The notes under the pieces: generated by a model
What the model was told of the DNA's origin: nothing
Databases searched by the model: none
Seen by the model: only the letters and a program-made list of their open reading frames with translations
Source of the DNA: Quillaja saponaria
Lineage: Eukaryota > Streptophyta > Magnoliopsida > Fabales > Quillajaceae
Assembly: GCA_029379385.1 (NCBI GenBank)
Contig: CM055618.1
Coordinates: forward strand, 3,296,134-3,360,133
Reading direction: 5' to 3'
DNA length: 64,000 nt
Position numbers and translations under genes: made by a program
Shown: in pieces, positions 1 to 11,025 of the stretch
How positions within the stretch are numbered: the first letter of the stretch is position 1
Layout of the letters: every line of letters starts with the position of its first letter

Positions 1-969
1 TCTAAGATGATTTTTATTTCCAGGAATTGAAATCCAGGTGCACCTATGATATTCATATTTGATATTCTAAGATATTTTGATTCTGGTAAGTGTTTTAAAA
101 AGAATTGAGTACTCAGCTCTTGTGGGGTGGATTGTGTAAGGAGAATAACTTATTATGTGGGCGCGTAAATTCCCAGTGAGGGAGATGTTTGTTGTGTGAG
201 GCTGAGTTACTCGGTTGGTCCTTTATATACTCTGAGTGTTCTGATTACTTGGTTTGAAGCATAAATATCAAATTTGTCAATTGATTTGTCTATCTTATGA
301 ATTATGTGAATTGTGATTCTATGATAAGTACATGTACATACATATACCATTGAATTAAGATATGAATATAGTTACGTGAGATTAATTAATTGATATGTGG
401 TTTTATGCTATGATTGATGCTAGTACCCTTTGGATACGATTTTCTACTCACCGAGTCCTTTGGGACTCACCACTCCTCTGTTTTTTTTTTTTTTTTAGTA
501 ATAAGATCTCTGTGAACGTCAGTGATTGATAATGGACTTGCCAAGAGATTGGCAACAAGATATGCTTTTCGGATCACCTACTTGAAGCCATAGGATGAAG
601 AGTTTGCAGCCATTTTAGGGCTTAGTTTATGAAGTTTGAGTTATGGGACTTTGTGTTTAATTAATTTTTTTTTTTGTGAATGGCGGAGCTCCTTGTTGTC
701 TTTAATGTTGTTGTTGTTGTGTAAAAACAGAATTATGTATTTGTATTTTTGGGTATGCTCCACATTGCCGGGAACCTCTGCTAAAATTTTCAATAAATGT
801 TATATATTCAATAACAAGTCTATGTTTTTAAGTTAATTTAGTAAAGTTTTTCTTGATTTTAACTAAAATTGTTCGAGATTCATATGTGTTCAGTTGTGAT
901 ATAGTCAAGGTTATAGAGGTTTGGTTATCCATTCCTTCGACCAATCATACACCCTTGAAGGGTGTGACA
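1..969 (+). mobile_element. Ty3/Gypsy-type LTR, 3' part
   Basis: No gene is visible. The stretch has the look of the 3' part of a plant Gypsy LTR (Tekay/Del style): a CTCACCGAG motif at 447-455 followed by TTTGGGACTCACC, a poly-T tract at about 480-496, and a terminus ending GTGACA at 969. Beyond 969 the sequence switches to a different repeat shared with 13555-14240 and 47041-48002, which is why I place the boundary here. No reverse transcriptase or PBS is in view, so the assignment rests on LTR style alone. The left end lies outside the window. Confidence 0.45.
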
Positions 970-3145
970 CTTATATATGGATATATGTGTTTTGAGGTCA
1001 GTCCCCTTATCCTGTAATAAGGATAACACAGTGGTGATTACTGGACAAGTAGTGAAGTATATGCAGGTAGATGAATGATAGATAAAAAATTCAGCATCTC
1101 TAGTAAAAAAGACAAATATCACATGGCTGCTTGAGACAAGTGTGCCTTGTTCCAGAAATATTTGTAAAGTGAAAGAGATTAAAAAATATATATTTTATTG
1201 AATCTCTTTGAGTAACAAAACGTAAACTTGATTTCAAGTACTAATGAATTTAGTCAAAGATAGGTTTGATGTTAGAGCCCATGCCCTATGTCTATCTCGG
1301 GACATATTTAACACGATAACCAAGAACTAAAAGGTTTGATTAATGATCTTAACTTCGTTTGTACTTAAATGGTCATGATACATTGCTAGATGCTAATCTT
1401 GATCTATGAAAGTAAGTTGGTTGGTTAGTAAAACCAAAGTTAAATCACTTTTAATTTAATTGTACTTCTTAGAAAGTATCTAATTATATTTATTGCCAAT
1501 GCACAAAAGAACCTAATGGGTTACACACTTTAATTGACTTAGGTGAAAAACCTAGAAGGATTAATGAAATTTTGGAATTAATAGTTAACTTCCAAGCATA
1601 TAAGGGTAAAAAGATAATTGTACATACATATATGGAAAGACTAGTTTTCTTGAAGGCCAAGAAAAGGACTAGTAGGAATCCTAATTGTATTTGGAATCCT
1701 AATTAGATTTAGGCCACTAAGAGTCTAAAGGCCCATTAGTATTCATAATATTGTGGCTTTGGGCTTTATATTTAATGAAATTCTAAACATAGAATGACTA
1801 TAATTCCCTAAGCCCTAGCTCCTAAATATGTATTAGCTTTCGTAGAACATGCGTAGCGTATAAATCATATTTATGATATATACATATATGTTATTAATAA
1901 TTGATATACATATCAATAAATTATAATTAATAAAAAATAATTCTCCAAGTTATTGACATTAAACAAAAAAAATAAATCAAAAAAAATTTTAATTCACTAA
2001 TATAAACATGTAATTTCTTAAAATTTTAAAAATGAAAAAAAAAATGACATAAAAATATTCTAATAATTAATTTATAAGATTTTTTCAAATTTTATTTTAT
2101 AATATTATAATTTTCATAACTTATATATTATAATTATTTGTAACTTATTAAATAAAATTTTGAGAATTCAATTTTAATTACTATAATATTATAATAATGT
2201 AAACTATAATCTTAATATTTATTTTAATGTATAGTTATTTTTTAAAATGTTAATACATAAATTTGAGAAGAACTAAAAATATTATGATAATTAGGAATTT
2301 ATTAAAGAAAAAAAATAAAAAAATTCAGCCTTAATTACAATTGATGTATAATTATTGAAAAATTAGTAAAAAGAAAAAAAATCAATAGTTCTAAAACAAT
2401 TACAATTATATTGATATTAAAATAGAAAAGAATTAGAAAAAAAATAAAAAATTAATAATAATCTTTTTGAAGCAAAATCACAACTGCAAAATAACAAATA
2501 AATGTAACTATGTAATAATTAAAACTCATAAGGGTATTTAAAGAAATCAAAAGATTATTCCATTAAGCCACTTTTATATAGTATAGAAGTATAGATAAGC
2601 TAAAGGGATTTCGGCCAAGATTAATGCAACTAAGCTTGAATGCATGATACTAGATATTCAGCCAAGCAAGGATTGGAAGCAAGAAGAAGTTCTTGACAAC
2701 TTATCCTCCTTTAGTTGTGACCCTTTTGTTAAAGCAAAGGAAGTTTTGCTTCAACAACAATCCACCATTAATGATTCAACCAAGTGGAAGCTAGGACATA
2801 TCCTAAGGGTACATCGATTCCTTCGAATCCTTTTTGAAAAGGGTAAAGCATTTCTAACCATCAATTGTGTGAACAATTTCATTTAAGGTTTATTCGTTTG
2901 AATAGCTTACTAATCATTGATCATACTTTGTGTTTGATTGAGAGAATCATTTTGATGATTTGTGGATGAACTCCAAGTATCCCTAATAAACAATCAAACT
3001 AGCTGCATAAGAAAATTTTCAAGAGGTTAGTTTAATCTTTTGCTTTCGTAATATATTTATTTAATTGAATACCTAGGTTCTTGGTTAGAGAAAATTTTAA
3101 TTCTGTTGTGTATACATGTGATGCATGACCCTAGATTTCCCAACA
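970..3145 (+). mobile_element. Long Copia LTR (family 1, 5' LTR)
   Basis: This is the LTR of a Ty1/Copia element on the plus strand. Its 3' end (TTTCCCAACA at 3136-3145) is followed after one base by a primer-binding site like the initiator tRNA-Met type. The segment about 1000-1740 recurs at 13555-14240 (+) and, inverted, at 47041-47480 (-), including the CCTTATCCTGTAATAAGG palindrome and the 'gcccatgccctatgtctatctc' region near 1278. The 5' end is probably truncated by the Gypsy LTR that ends at 969. The unusual length (about 2.2 kb) is partly due to an AT-rich block at 1850-2590. Short ORFs inside (for example 2644-2886) are not recognisable proteins. Confidence 0.6.
1850..2595. other. AT-rich block inside Copia LTR
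   Basis: About 740 bp of very AT-rich sequence with many A-runs and the boundary word TATATAGTATAGAAGTATAG near 2575. It breaks the similarity between this LTR and the other copies in the window. A related AT-rich block lies at 20820-21400, which shares in inverted form the AAATACCCTTATGA word near its end. It may be a small non-autonomous insertion, but I could not find clean termini or a target-site duplication. Confidence 0.3.
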
Positions 3146-3146
3146 T

Positions 3147-3158
3147 TGGTATCAAAAC
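3147..3158 (+). other. Copia primer-binding site (tRNA-Met type)
   Basis: TGGTATCAAAAC lies one base after the LTR terminus CCCAACA and matches the plant Copia PBS TGGTATCAGAGC, complementary to the 3' end of initiator tRNA-Met, at 10 of 12 positions. It fixes the orientation (+) of this element and the 3' LTR boundary. Confidence 0.7.
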
Positions 3159-4430
3159 CTCTAGGTTTATTTCAATTAATTATATATGATTCTTGATTTT
3201 TATGGATATTCATAGTATTGAAGCATGTTATAGAATTTGTTTAGAATTTTCGTTTATGAAAAGCCCTAAAGAGTTTAAGGGTTTTAAGGTTTTTAGAATT
3301 ATTCCAAACAATAAAAGTAAAACTTGGGGTTTAGGGTTTTGGAATTGTTCCAAACCCTAAAAGGTTAAGTTTACAGGGTTTTTGAGATTTGGAATTGTTT
3401 CAAACCCTATGTAATTTAGTGAATTAACTAAAACCAAGTGAAAGCCGAGGGCCCAGGTAAAAGCCTAGTCCCCTTGTAGACTGCCAAGGCACACACTGTC
3501 AAGGTAGAACCACCAATGGCTAAGCCACCAAGGCCAAGGGCACAACCAAGGCTTAGCCAAGGGCCAAGGCCCACGACTCAGGCTTATTCTCTGAAATAAG
3601 GGTATTTTGGCAAAATTCATAAAATAAAAGGGATTTCAAATGAATTGGTTAAATTATATTTTCTAAGTTGTTAGTGAAATTAAATTTAAATAGATGATGA
3701 TCCATAAGTAATCAACAATCAAAATATTTAATGTTTTGCATTATGAATGTAAGATAGGTGGAATAATTAGAATAAGGATGATTATGGACCACACATACAT
3801 TTTGAATGTATGCTTTGTTTTGGTATTTTTGGAAAATAGGGCATGCTTGCCCTGCCTTATCTCCTATTCTTTATGTAATTCTCTTCTCATCTAACTCCCC
3901 TCAAATGTAACTCAAGGTTTCTTACAAATTATGTAATAGTTGCATAGGTTAGGATTTAGTTAGATTTGAATTTACTTGTAAATCAAGCATATAGAGATGA
4001 AGATACCAAGATAAAGTAAAGACAAGGATGTGGTGGGACTATGTCAAGTCTTAGGATTTGGTTTTCCTATGTGTGGAGGAAATCAAACGGTCCATAATCA
4101 TCCCCTTATTTTATTTTATGGCTTGCTCATATATATATGTTATAATTGCTTGTGTTGTATTATGGATATATATATGTATGTATGCATATCATAGTAAGAC
4201 CTTAGGATTCAAACCTATCCACAATTAAAGTTCCCTCTAAATTATTAAGTCACATGTTAAGAACATGTTGCCTCCCATTATTGTAGTATAAGGGAAGTTC
4301 TATTTATTTCTATTTGTTTGGCCCACGTTAATGTAATCGTACATGGAACTCAATTATGCCATAAAATATATGTGATATATTAGAATAATGGTTAGGACTT
4401 ATTATTCTGATGGTTGATAGCAAAGTTGTG
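3159..4430 (+). mobile_element. Leader region of long-LTR Copia element
   Basis: This is non-coding leader sequence between the PBS and the missing gag. The first 250 bp and the segment 4020-4300 recur, inverted, in the second copy of this family at 52030-52550 and 56355-56466 (shared words include the ATTGATCT-free leader 'gcctcccattattgtag' near 4271). It carries repeated heptamers of the type GGGTTTT and CCAAGGC. Gag and pol are absent: similarity stops near 4430, where a different element begins. Confidence 0.55.
3465..3590 (+). repeat. CCAAGGC-type degenerate short repeats
   Basis: A GC-rich island in otherwise AT-rich DNA, built of imperfect CCAAGG / CCAAGGC / GCCAAGGG words. It sits in the Copia leader and does not appear in the corresponding leader of the minus-strand copy near 52450-52550, so it is an expansion or insertion specific to this copy. 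Confidence 0.6.
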
Positions 4431-4456
4431 CTACCAATGCTTCGCATACTGCACTT

Positions 4457-5331
4457 CTAAGCGAGAGATGCCTGGTCCACGGTGAGGCACTGGACACTCG
4501 TAGGTTGCTCCAAGGCAGCACTACTACCTTCACTAGCTTGGAAGTTCCTCTTATAGAACTTTCTCATCACATTATCATCAATGGGATTCTTGGCATGCTC
4601 GATTTGCTCACCATCATCACACTGAACTTCAACAGCAAAGCACAACTCCATGATTAAAGATGGGAACTAGAGTCCTAAATGCCTTCCATTCATACTCTGC
4701 ATAATAGCATTATGAATAACTTTACCCACATCAATAGTCATACCTTTCATAATAGCATAGAGCAACAGTGCTTTATCTTTCGTCACATCACTGGCATGAT
4801 AGGCAAGATGTTTGCTAGCAAGAAATAGTACCACATCTGGGAATGAGCCTCAAGCTGACTAGCCTTGAAACTCACTAGCACTCTATTAGTCATCTTCCAA
4901 AGTGACCCAGTGTAACATAATTCATCAATGAAAAATGTGAAGTCCACTTCCCCACAAATAAAGCTCACTTATTCATCCTTATTATAGCACAAAGCTTTAT
5001 AGAAGTTGATGGTTATGCTGTCAAATGGGACCATCTTTCCTCGCAGAAAAATTGTACCATCAACTTATTCCCGGACATTTACTTAGAATTCTCGAACCAC
5101 TGGTAATACAGCTGCTCGTGGTTCCGCTCTCAACCTCAACCAACTGCGATTTCCCATGAATGTATACACAAATGGGAAATGTTGCTTTGTACATGTAAAT
5201 CCACATTGTTGAACGGTGCTCTTATACATCATCTAAGTGAAGTACTGCTTCTCAACTGCAAGAGATGAAAATTTTGACGTATCATGACTGGTAGAGGACT
5301 AACTAGTGGTTCGAGCATGCTTAGGAGCCAT
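4457..5331 (-). pseudogene. Decayed 'putative plant transposon protein' domain (Transposase_32-like)
   Basis: Read on the minus strand from an ATG at 5331 (MAPKHARTTS), the sequence shows scattered pieces typical of the plant transposon-associated domain often found in non-autonomous Athila-related elements: a GKMVPFDSITIN motif near 5000-5045, then LEAHSQMWYYFLLANILP near 4800-4860, a segment like KDKALLLYAIMKGMTIDVGKVI near 4700-4785, and a tail beginning MELCFAVEVQCDD at 4651. Stops (one about 11 codons after the ATG, one after the GKMVPFDS block) and frame shifts interrupt it, so it is a pseudogene. The domain name is from memory of the family and its biochemical role is not established. 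The associated LTRs were not identified. Confidence 0.6.
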
Positions 5332-6600
5332 AGTCTTGAAAAACAAATAAGCATAATCCAATCCTCACAATTCTCATTAACACAAGTCAACCAGAACCCT
5401 TAATCAACAAAAGGTCTCTAACCTGTAATAAACCAAGTAGTACTCAGGCATAATATAATACAATTACGAGCAACCCAAGCATTTTATAATAATATTCCAT
5501 GACTATATCAACCCTGCCTCACTCAATTCAAAACCAACATGTCAATGCACATAAATGAAGAAGTGGAATGGGAATGATATCAGGACATTGTATATACTTA
5601 TTTGATATGCATAATACAAACAAAATCATATGAGCATATTTACCGAACTTAAAATGTAACCCCTACGTAACCTAAACCCAAGCCAAAATATAAGAGATTG
5701 TGAAAAACCCATAAATAATCACTCTAACCCAAGGAACTGCACATATGTTTTCAACAAACTCACACCATCATGCTTTATTAACAAAATTTGGAAGAGGGAT
5801 ATAGAAAACTTACTTGGTAGTCTGAAAATCACAAGCAAAGTAGCAATGACTATGAGTGACTTATGATCCTAAGTGGGTGTGTGAGGTTTTTGTAAAGATT
5901 TGAAGGCTAAGAGTCTAAAATTTGAGAGAGATGGGTTGAGGTTGAGAGTTTGTGAATTAGGGATTTAGTTTTATCATTTTAAAGACTAAAATCCTAATAT
6001 GGCGTCGCAGCATGAAGTAAATAGCATCGCGGCTCCATGCCTTAAAATTTTAAATTTTGAAAACACGAGTTAAGCATCGTGACATAATGCATATACCGCT
6101 ATAGCGTTTTACTATCAGGTTGAAACCCATACTTTCTTGAAATAAGATGCCGCAATGCATGTGAGAAGGCACCGCGACTTTTTTCTTTCTATGTAAAAAA
6201 TGCATTTTTTGGGTTTTGGGCCCCGCAGCTCAAGTGTTGTACCATTGCAGCGCTGTGCTCTCTATTTGAAAATTTATAATTTTGAGATTTGGACCCCGTG
6301 GTGCGATGCATTAGTCTCTGAGTTCATACCTGGGTTTTATAAAATAGGAAGCCGTGAAGTGAAGGGATGCAGTGCCACTGCGTGATGCTCTTGGGTTGAA
6401 TTACCTTCTTTTTGGAGTGGGGGTGCTGCGACGTAAAGGGATGCAGTGCCACGGCATGATGCTCTAGGGTTGAATTATTTTCTTTTTGGAGTAGAGGCGC
6501 TGCGGCATGCTGTATCATAGCTCCCTGGCGTCATGGCTTCTGGCTATGATTTATGATGCTTTCATTGGCCTTATAGAGATAAGATAAAGGCTAAGTAAAA
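5332..6600. other. Non-coding repeat-derived spacer
   Basis: No gene seen. The left half is AT-rich. The part from about 6000 has many GC-rich words of the kind 'gcgtcgcagc', 'caccgcgac' and 'gcgctgtgc', which also mark the GC-rich middle of the Athila-type LTRs at 12895-13250 and 43860-44290. It probably derives from a related LTR or 3' untranslated part of a retroelement, but I found no boundary. Confidence 0.35.
6357..6504 (+). repeat. Two-copy tandem repeat, period 74 bp
   Basis: Two adjacent imperfect copies, each containing AGGGATGCAGTGCCAC (starting at 6363 and 6437), then GATGCTCT, GGGTTGAATTA and TTCTTTTTGGAGT. The period is 74 bp. They differ by a few substitutions. The small ORFs crossing them on either strand are by-products of the duplication. 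Confidence 0.75.
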
Positions 6601-7068
6601 GATAAAAATCAACAAAACTTAAATAGAGAAATAAGTGAGAAATTTGGGTTACCTCCCAAAAAGTGCCTGGTTTAAAGTCCTCGACTTGGCTTGGTGTTGC
6701 TTAAGTGGCATTGCCAAGATTAATGGAGGTATGATTGTCATCAATTTTTCCTCCCTAATAACATCTCAATCTTTGTCCATTCACTTTGAATGTTTTATGC
6801 GGATTAGTAGCAATCAACTTCACAACATTGTATGGAAACACGACTATCTTGACTTGAGCTTTCTAGGGAAAAGCTTTAATCGGGAATTATAGAAAAGGAC
6901 TTGTTGACCCAGCTCAAAGTGGTGCTCAACAATCCTTTAATCATGTAACCTCTTGTCTTCTCCTTGTAGAGTTTGGCATTCTCATGAGCGCTGAGCCTAA
7001 ATTAGTTCGTCTCGTTTAGTTGGAGGATTCTCTTCTCACGAGCAGCCGTATAGTCAAAATTCAGCTTC

Positions 7069-7803
7069 TTAATTGCTATAGGCATTATGTTCTAACTCAA
7101 CCGATAAATGGCAAGCCTTGCTAAAAACCAATTGAAAAAGGGACATGCTTAAATTGTAAGTTGTATGGTATGCCCATAGTGCATCGTCTAATTGCTTGGA
7201 CCAATGCTTTCTCGAAGACACATTGTCTTCTATAGGATTCTCTTGATTTATCAATTGGAAACCTTAGCTTGTCCACTTATTTATGGATGATATGCTAGTG
7301 CAACCTTGTGTGTCACCTTATATTTAGCAAGAATGGCCCTTACTTGTTTGTTGCAAAAGTGAGACCCTTCATCACTAATAATTGCTTGGGGTGTGTTAAA
7401 GCATGTGTAGATGTTCTTTTTAAGGAATTTAGTCACAACTTTGGATCATTGGTTGGCATAGCAATGGCTTCACCCCACTTAGAGACATAGTCCACAGCAA
7501 CAAGGATGTATTAATTGGTGTATGAAGAGATAAATGGACCCATAAAGTCCATCCCCCATACATCAAACAATTCAACTTCAAGAATATTGTTGAGTGGCAT
7601 CTCAGTCTTTCTAGAAATGCTGCTAATCCTTTGGCACCTGTCACATTTGGAAATAAAGTTATTAGTGTCATTAAATAATGTTGGCCAATAAAAAAAATAA
7701 TTGGAGCACTTTTCCTATTGTTTGGCTCTTTCCAAAGTGATCTCCATACTTTGAAGCATGATAGTGATGGAGTATGGTCTCTACTTCTTCCTTCGGAACA
7801 CAC
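7069..7803 (-). pseudogene. Gypsy integrase (C-terminal and core remnants)
   Basis: Integrase would join the cDNA copy to host DNA. At 7069-7254 the frame reads KHWSKQLDDALWAYHTTYN then QLVFSKACHLSVELEH, a hallmark of the integrase C-terminal part in Athila-type elements (usual form: DALWAYRTAYKTP...YGKACHLPVELEHKA). At 7429-7803 the core is split between frames: a zinc-binding CDRCQ-like piece near 7640, and pieces like WGMDFMGPF and VDYVSKW near 7490-7560 appear in a frame different from the longest open one. Stops and frame shifts make it inactive. Confidence 0.75.
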
Positions 7804-8091
7804 TTCTTAAAATTTGATTAGCACGATGCTTAAACAAGAAGGGGTTATCCCAAACAAAAAAAATCTTATATCATGTAAAAAAATTTCTTTTGTTAAGGAG
7901 AAAAAACCTTGCCAACTATATAGTTGACAAAGTCAACATACTAGGGCAACCTCTTATGAACAACATGGAAGAGTTGTTCATCCAATAAAGTTTCTTTGAT
8001 GTTAATGGGCTCAACCACTTTATCTTCCCCTTCCAGTCCTTGATAAGTTATCAGCTACTTGATTGTTAGAGCCCTTTCGATCTCTAATCTT

Positions 8092-8295
8092 TTAGTCAAA
8101 TTCTTGAAGTAAAAAGATCCAACTTATCAATCTAGGCTTTGCATCATTTTTATCAATCAAATACTTAATAGCAGAGTGGTTAGTAAACACAATGACAAAA
8201 GTTCCATTTAAATAAGAACGAAACTTATCAAAAGCAAACATTACTGATAAAAGTTCTTTTTTAGTTGTGGTATAGTTCAATTGGGCACCAATCAA
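8092..8295 (-). pseudogene. Gypsy RNase H domain remnant
   Basis: A 67-residue open stretch reads [23 protein letters not shown] ... [34 protein letters not shown] when taken in short pieces, which matches the RNase H-like domain that follows Gypsy reverse transcriptase. In the usual family form the motif is TEKELLAVVFA...SKVIVYTDHAALKYL. The fold would degrade the RNA strand of the RNA-DNA hybrid. It follows the RT frame with a 4-bp overlap and a frame change, so the polyprotein is broken here. Confidence 0.8.
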
Positions 8296-9165
8296 TGTCT
8301 TGCTAGCATAGTAATAAAGTGAAGTATCTTTTCTTTATGCTGCTCTAACACTGCTCTTATTGCAAAGTCACTTGCATCACACATTAATTCAAAGGGTAGG
8401 TTCCAATTAGGAGTCGCAATTATGAGGGCATATATTAATTTGCTTTTCAACTTTAAGAGTGCAGCAAGACATGCATCATCAAATATAAATGGAGTGTATT
8501 TTTCTAGGAGATTACAAAGTGGTTTAGAAATTTTTGAAAAATCATTAATGAATGTCTTATAGAAGCCGACGTGCCCTAGAAAGTTTCTATTTCCTTTTAT
8601 TGAGTTAGTGGGAGATAATTTCTTTCTAGTTTCAATATTTGTTCTATCTACCTCAATTCCCTTACTAGACACACTATGGCCTAGAAGTGTGCCTTCTTGT
8701 ACCATGAAGTGACACTTATCCCAATTTAAGACTAAGTTGGTCTCTTCACATCTTTTAATCATTCTACTTAAGTTATGGAGACATTCATCATATGAATCGC
8801 CTAAAACTGAAAATTTATCCATAAAAACTTCAAGCCCTTGCTTCACTATATTGGTGAAGATGACCATCATGCACCCTTGAAAAGTGACTGGGGCATTGCA
8901 AAGGACCAAAGGCATTCTTCTAAAGGAAAAGATGCCATAAGAGCAAGTAAATGTGATTTTTTTCTTAGTCTTCTAGGGTAATAACAATTTGGTTATACCC
9001 AAAATAAACATCTAGAAAGCAGTAATACTCCTTAACTTCCAGCCAGTCTAGCATTTAATCAATGAAAGGAAGGAAGAAAGCTATCCTTCCTTGTGGCTTT
9101 ATTAAGCTTCCAATTGTCTATGCGTACCCTCGAACCAGTAATGGTTCTTGTTGGAATGAGTTCGT
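8292..9165 (-). pseudogene. Gypsy reverse transcriptase remnant
   Basis: The longest open part (8292-8915) begins at the MPLVLCNAPVTFQ segment (usual form MPFGLCNAPATFQR), continues through VFMDKFSVLGDSYDECL (usual catalytic region VFMDDFSVFG), then the connection domain with KCHFMVQEGTLLGH, FLGHVGFYKTFI and FSKISKPLCNLL. Note that the catalytic Asp-Asp pair reads Asp-Lys here. Upstream, in broken frames to about 9165, the start of RT is recognisable (ELIPTRT, then DNWKLNKATRK). Stops separate the halves. It would have copied element RNA to DNA, but this copy cannot. Confidence 0.85.
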
Positions 9166-9898
9166 TATTTGCATTTACATTAACTATCATTCCTCATTTC
9201 TTTGTTATATATTAAATAGGACTTACCTAATGGCTATATGAGATTGGATAGATAATTTCAGCATCCAGCCACTTGATTATCTCTTTTTTCACTAGCTCTT
9301 TCATTATGGAACTAAGCCTTCTTTGATACTCTATACTAGCTTTATGATTATCCTCGATGAGGATGTTGTGCATTCAAAAGGAAGGACTTATACCCTTAAT
9401 GTTAGTTATTATCTATCCCAAAGCCCTCTTATGTTCTTTCAACACACGAAGGAGATTTTCTTCCTGCATGTTAGTAGATATGCAGAAATAATAATAGGCA
9501 AAGTGGATGAAGGACCAATAAAAGCATACCTTAGGTGATTAGGCAATGGTTTAAGTAGGAGGCTCTTCAATCAATGGCCTTGATCCCGATGGAATGGATG
9601 GTAGTAAACCCAGATTTTTGAATCTTAGATTCGATATCAGCATGTGTGATGTTACATCCAATAATTTCATACACTCCACAAATTCTTCATCTTCTCTAGT
9701 AGTGTGTGAAATTAAGGAGGCTTCAAGAAGGTCTTGAGTAAGGTTGCTCACCATGTGTATTGCGAAGCATTCATCATGATCTTAAGAGAATTTCATACAT
9801 TGGGAAACATTGAACTTGATTTCTTGATTATTCACCCCAATAGTGAGCTCACCCTTTTGGACATCAATTAATGTCCTCTAGTAGCTAGAAAAAGGTCT
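9166..9898 (-). other. Gypsy protease-RT linker, decayed
   Basis: Linker between protease and RT of the Athila element. Only fragments are open (for example 9551-9754, with pieces such as FVECMKLLDVTS). The equivalent linker in the second copy lies at 37960-38690 and shares its order and wording. The open frames on the plus strand here are shadows. Confidence 0.5.
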
Positions 9899-10315
9899 TT
9901 ATAAAATAATAGGTATCTCTTTATCTTCTTGCACATCTAGAATTATGAAATCAATGAGAAAGATCAATGTGTCCACCTTGACTAGAATATCCTCTACAAT
10001 TCCCCTAAGATATGTAAGTGATCTATTGGCCAATTGTATAGTGACTGAAATGGGTTTTACTTTTCCTATTCCCAGCTTTTGGTATATTGATAAGGGCATT
10101 AAGTTTATGCTAGCACCCAAGTCACAAAGTGCATAACCAAAATGTTGTGTGCCTATTGTGCAATGAATAGTAAAGTTACCTGTATCCTTTAATTTATGAG
10201 GGAGCTTCTTTTGAAATATAGCGCTGCATTCTTTAGTAAGTGCCACAGTTTCATAGTCACCAAGCTTCCTCTTTTTAGACAGAATATCTTTCATAAATTT
10301 AGCATAGTTTGGCAT
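9899..10315 (-). pseudogene. Gypsy aspartic protease (retropepsin) domain
   Basis: A 138-residue open stretch with KLGDYETVALTKECSA, then FTIHCTIGTQHFGYALCDLGASINLMPLSIYQKL. DLGAS is the D-[ST]-G-like active-site region of plant retropepsins of the Athila type (usual form DLGASVNLMP). It ends in KEIPIIL, normally continued as LGRPFLATA. Family knowledge says it cleaves the gag-pol polyprotein. The frame is open over the domain but cut from both gag and RT. The copy at 38691-38990 has the same core. Confidence 0.85.
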
Positions 10316-11025
10316 TTGCTTAAAAGCTTTATCAAATGGGATGTTTATACGGAGCTTCTTGAATATGTCCAGAAATTTCTTGAATTGTTTGTCAAGGTTC
10401 AGTTTTTGGAATCTTTATGGGAATGGAAGAGGAGGAGTTGTTTTTTGTGGTTCAATTATTACCTTTTTCTCCTTCTTTTCTTCTACAGCTTATAGTAGAC
10501 AATTCTTCTTTAGTAGGAGATTTGGGAGCTTTATCATCAATTTTCTTTTTTGGCTTCTCTAACTATTTCCCACTCCTAAGAGTGATTACCTTGCAATGTT
10601 CTTTACTCTCCTTCCTTAGGTATGCCTCGGTGTCACTAGGAAGGGCACCTTAAGGTTTACTTGTCAAGGCATTGGCTAGCTGCCCAATTCATGTCTCTAA
10701 CATTCTCAAGGAGGCAACTTGGCTTTGAATAACCAAGTCATTTCTAGACATGTATTACAGAAGCATGTCTTCCAAGGAGGGTTTCTTTTCCAAGGCTACT
10801 TGCCTTTTTGTCTCTTGAAGTCTTTGTGGTGGATTAGGCCTTACAACTTGTGCAACTTGATTATTCCAAATAAAGTTCGAGTGGTTTGTCTACCCCAGGT
10901 TGTATGCGTTGGAATAAGGGTTGTTTTGGAGGTTGAAGTTTTGCACATATTAAACTGCTTTAGTATTTAGGCATTGGCTTATGGTGTGACATTCGCTGCA
11001 AGCTTCACATACTATAACAGTGGCT
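10316..11025 (-). other. Gypsy gag-protease spacer
   Basis: Decayed spacer between gag and protease of the Athila element. No conserved protein motif survives in one frame. Plus-strand ORFs at 10196-10970 are hydrophobic shadows of it. The corresponding segment occurs at 39000-39800, and its gag-proximal part at 44330-44700. Confidence 0.45.

Noticed and set aside
2644..2886. An 80-residue gene upstream of the Copia PBS
   Set aside because: It lies inside an LTR shared with other copies that do not keep the frame. Its content (VHRFLRILFEKGKAF) has no family match that I know.
10196..10970. Plus-strand hydrophobic ORFs as membrane proteins
   Set aside because: They lie opposite Athila gag-protease sequence and overlap each other in several frames. 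Phe/Ser-rich content arises from the complement of Lys/Glu-rich coding sequence.
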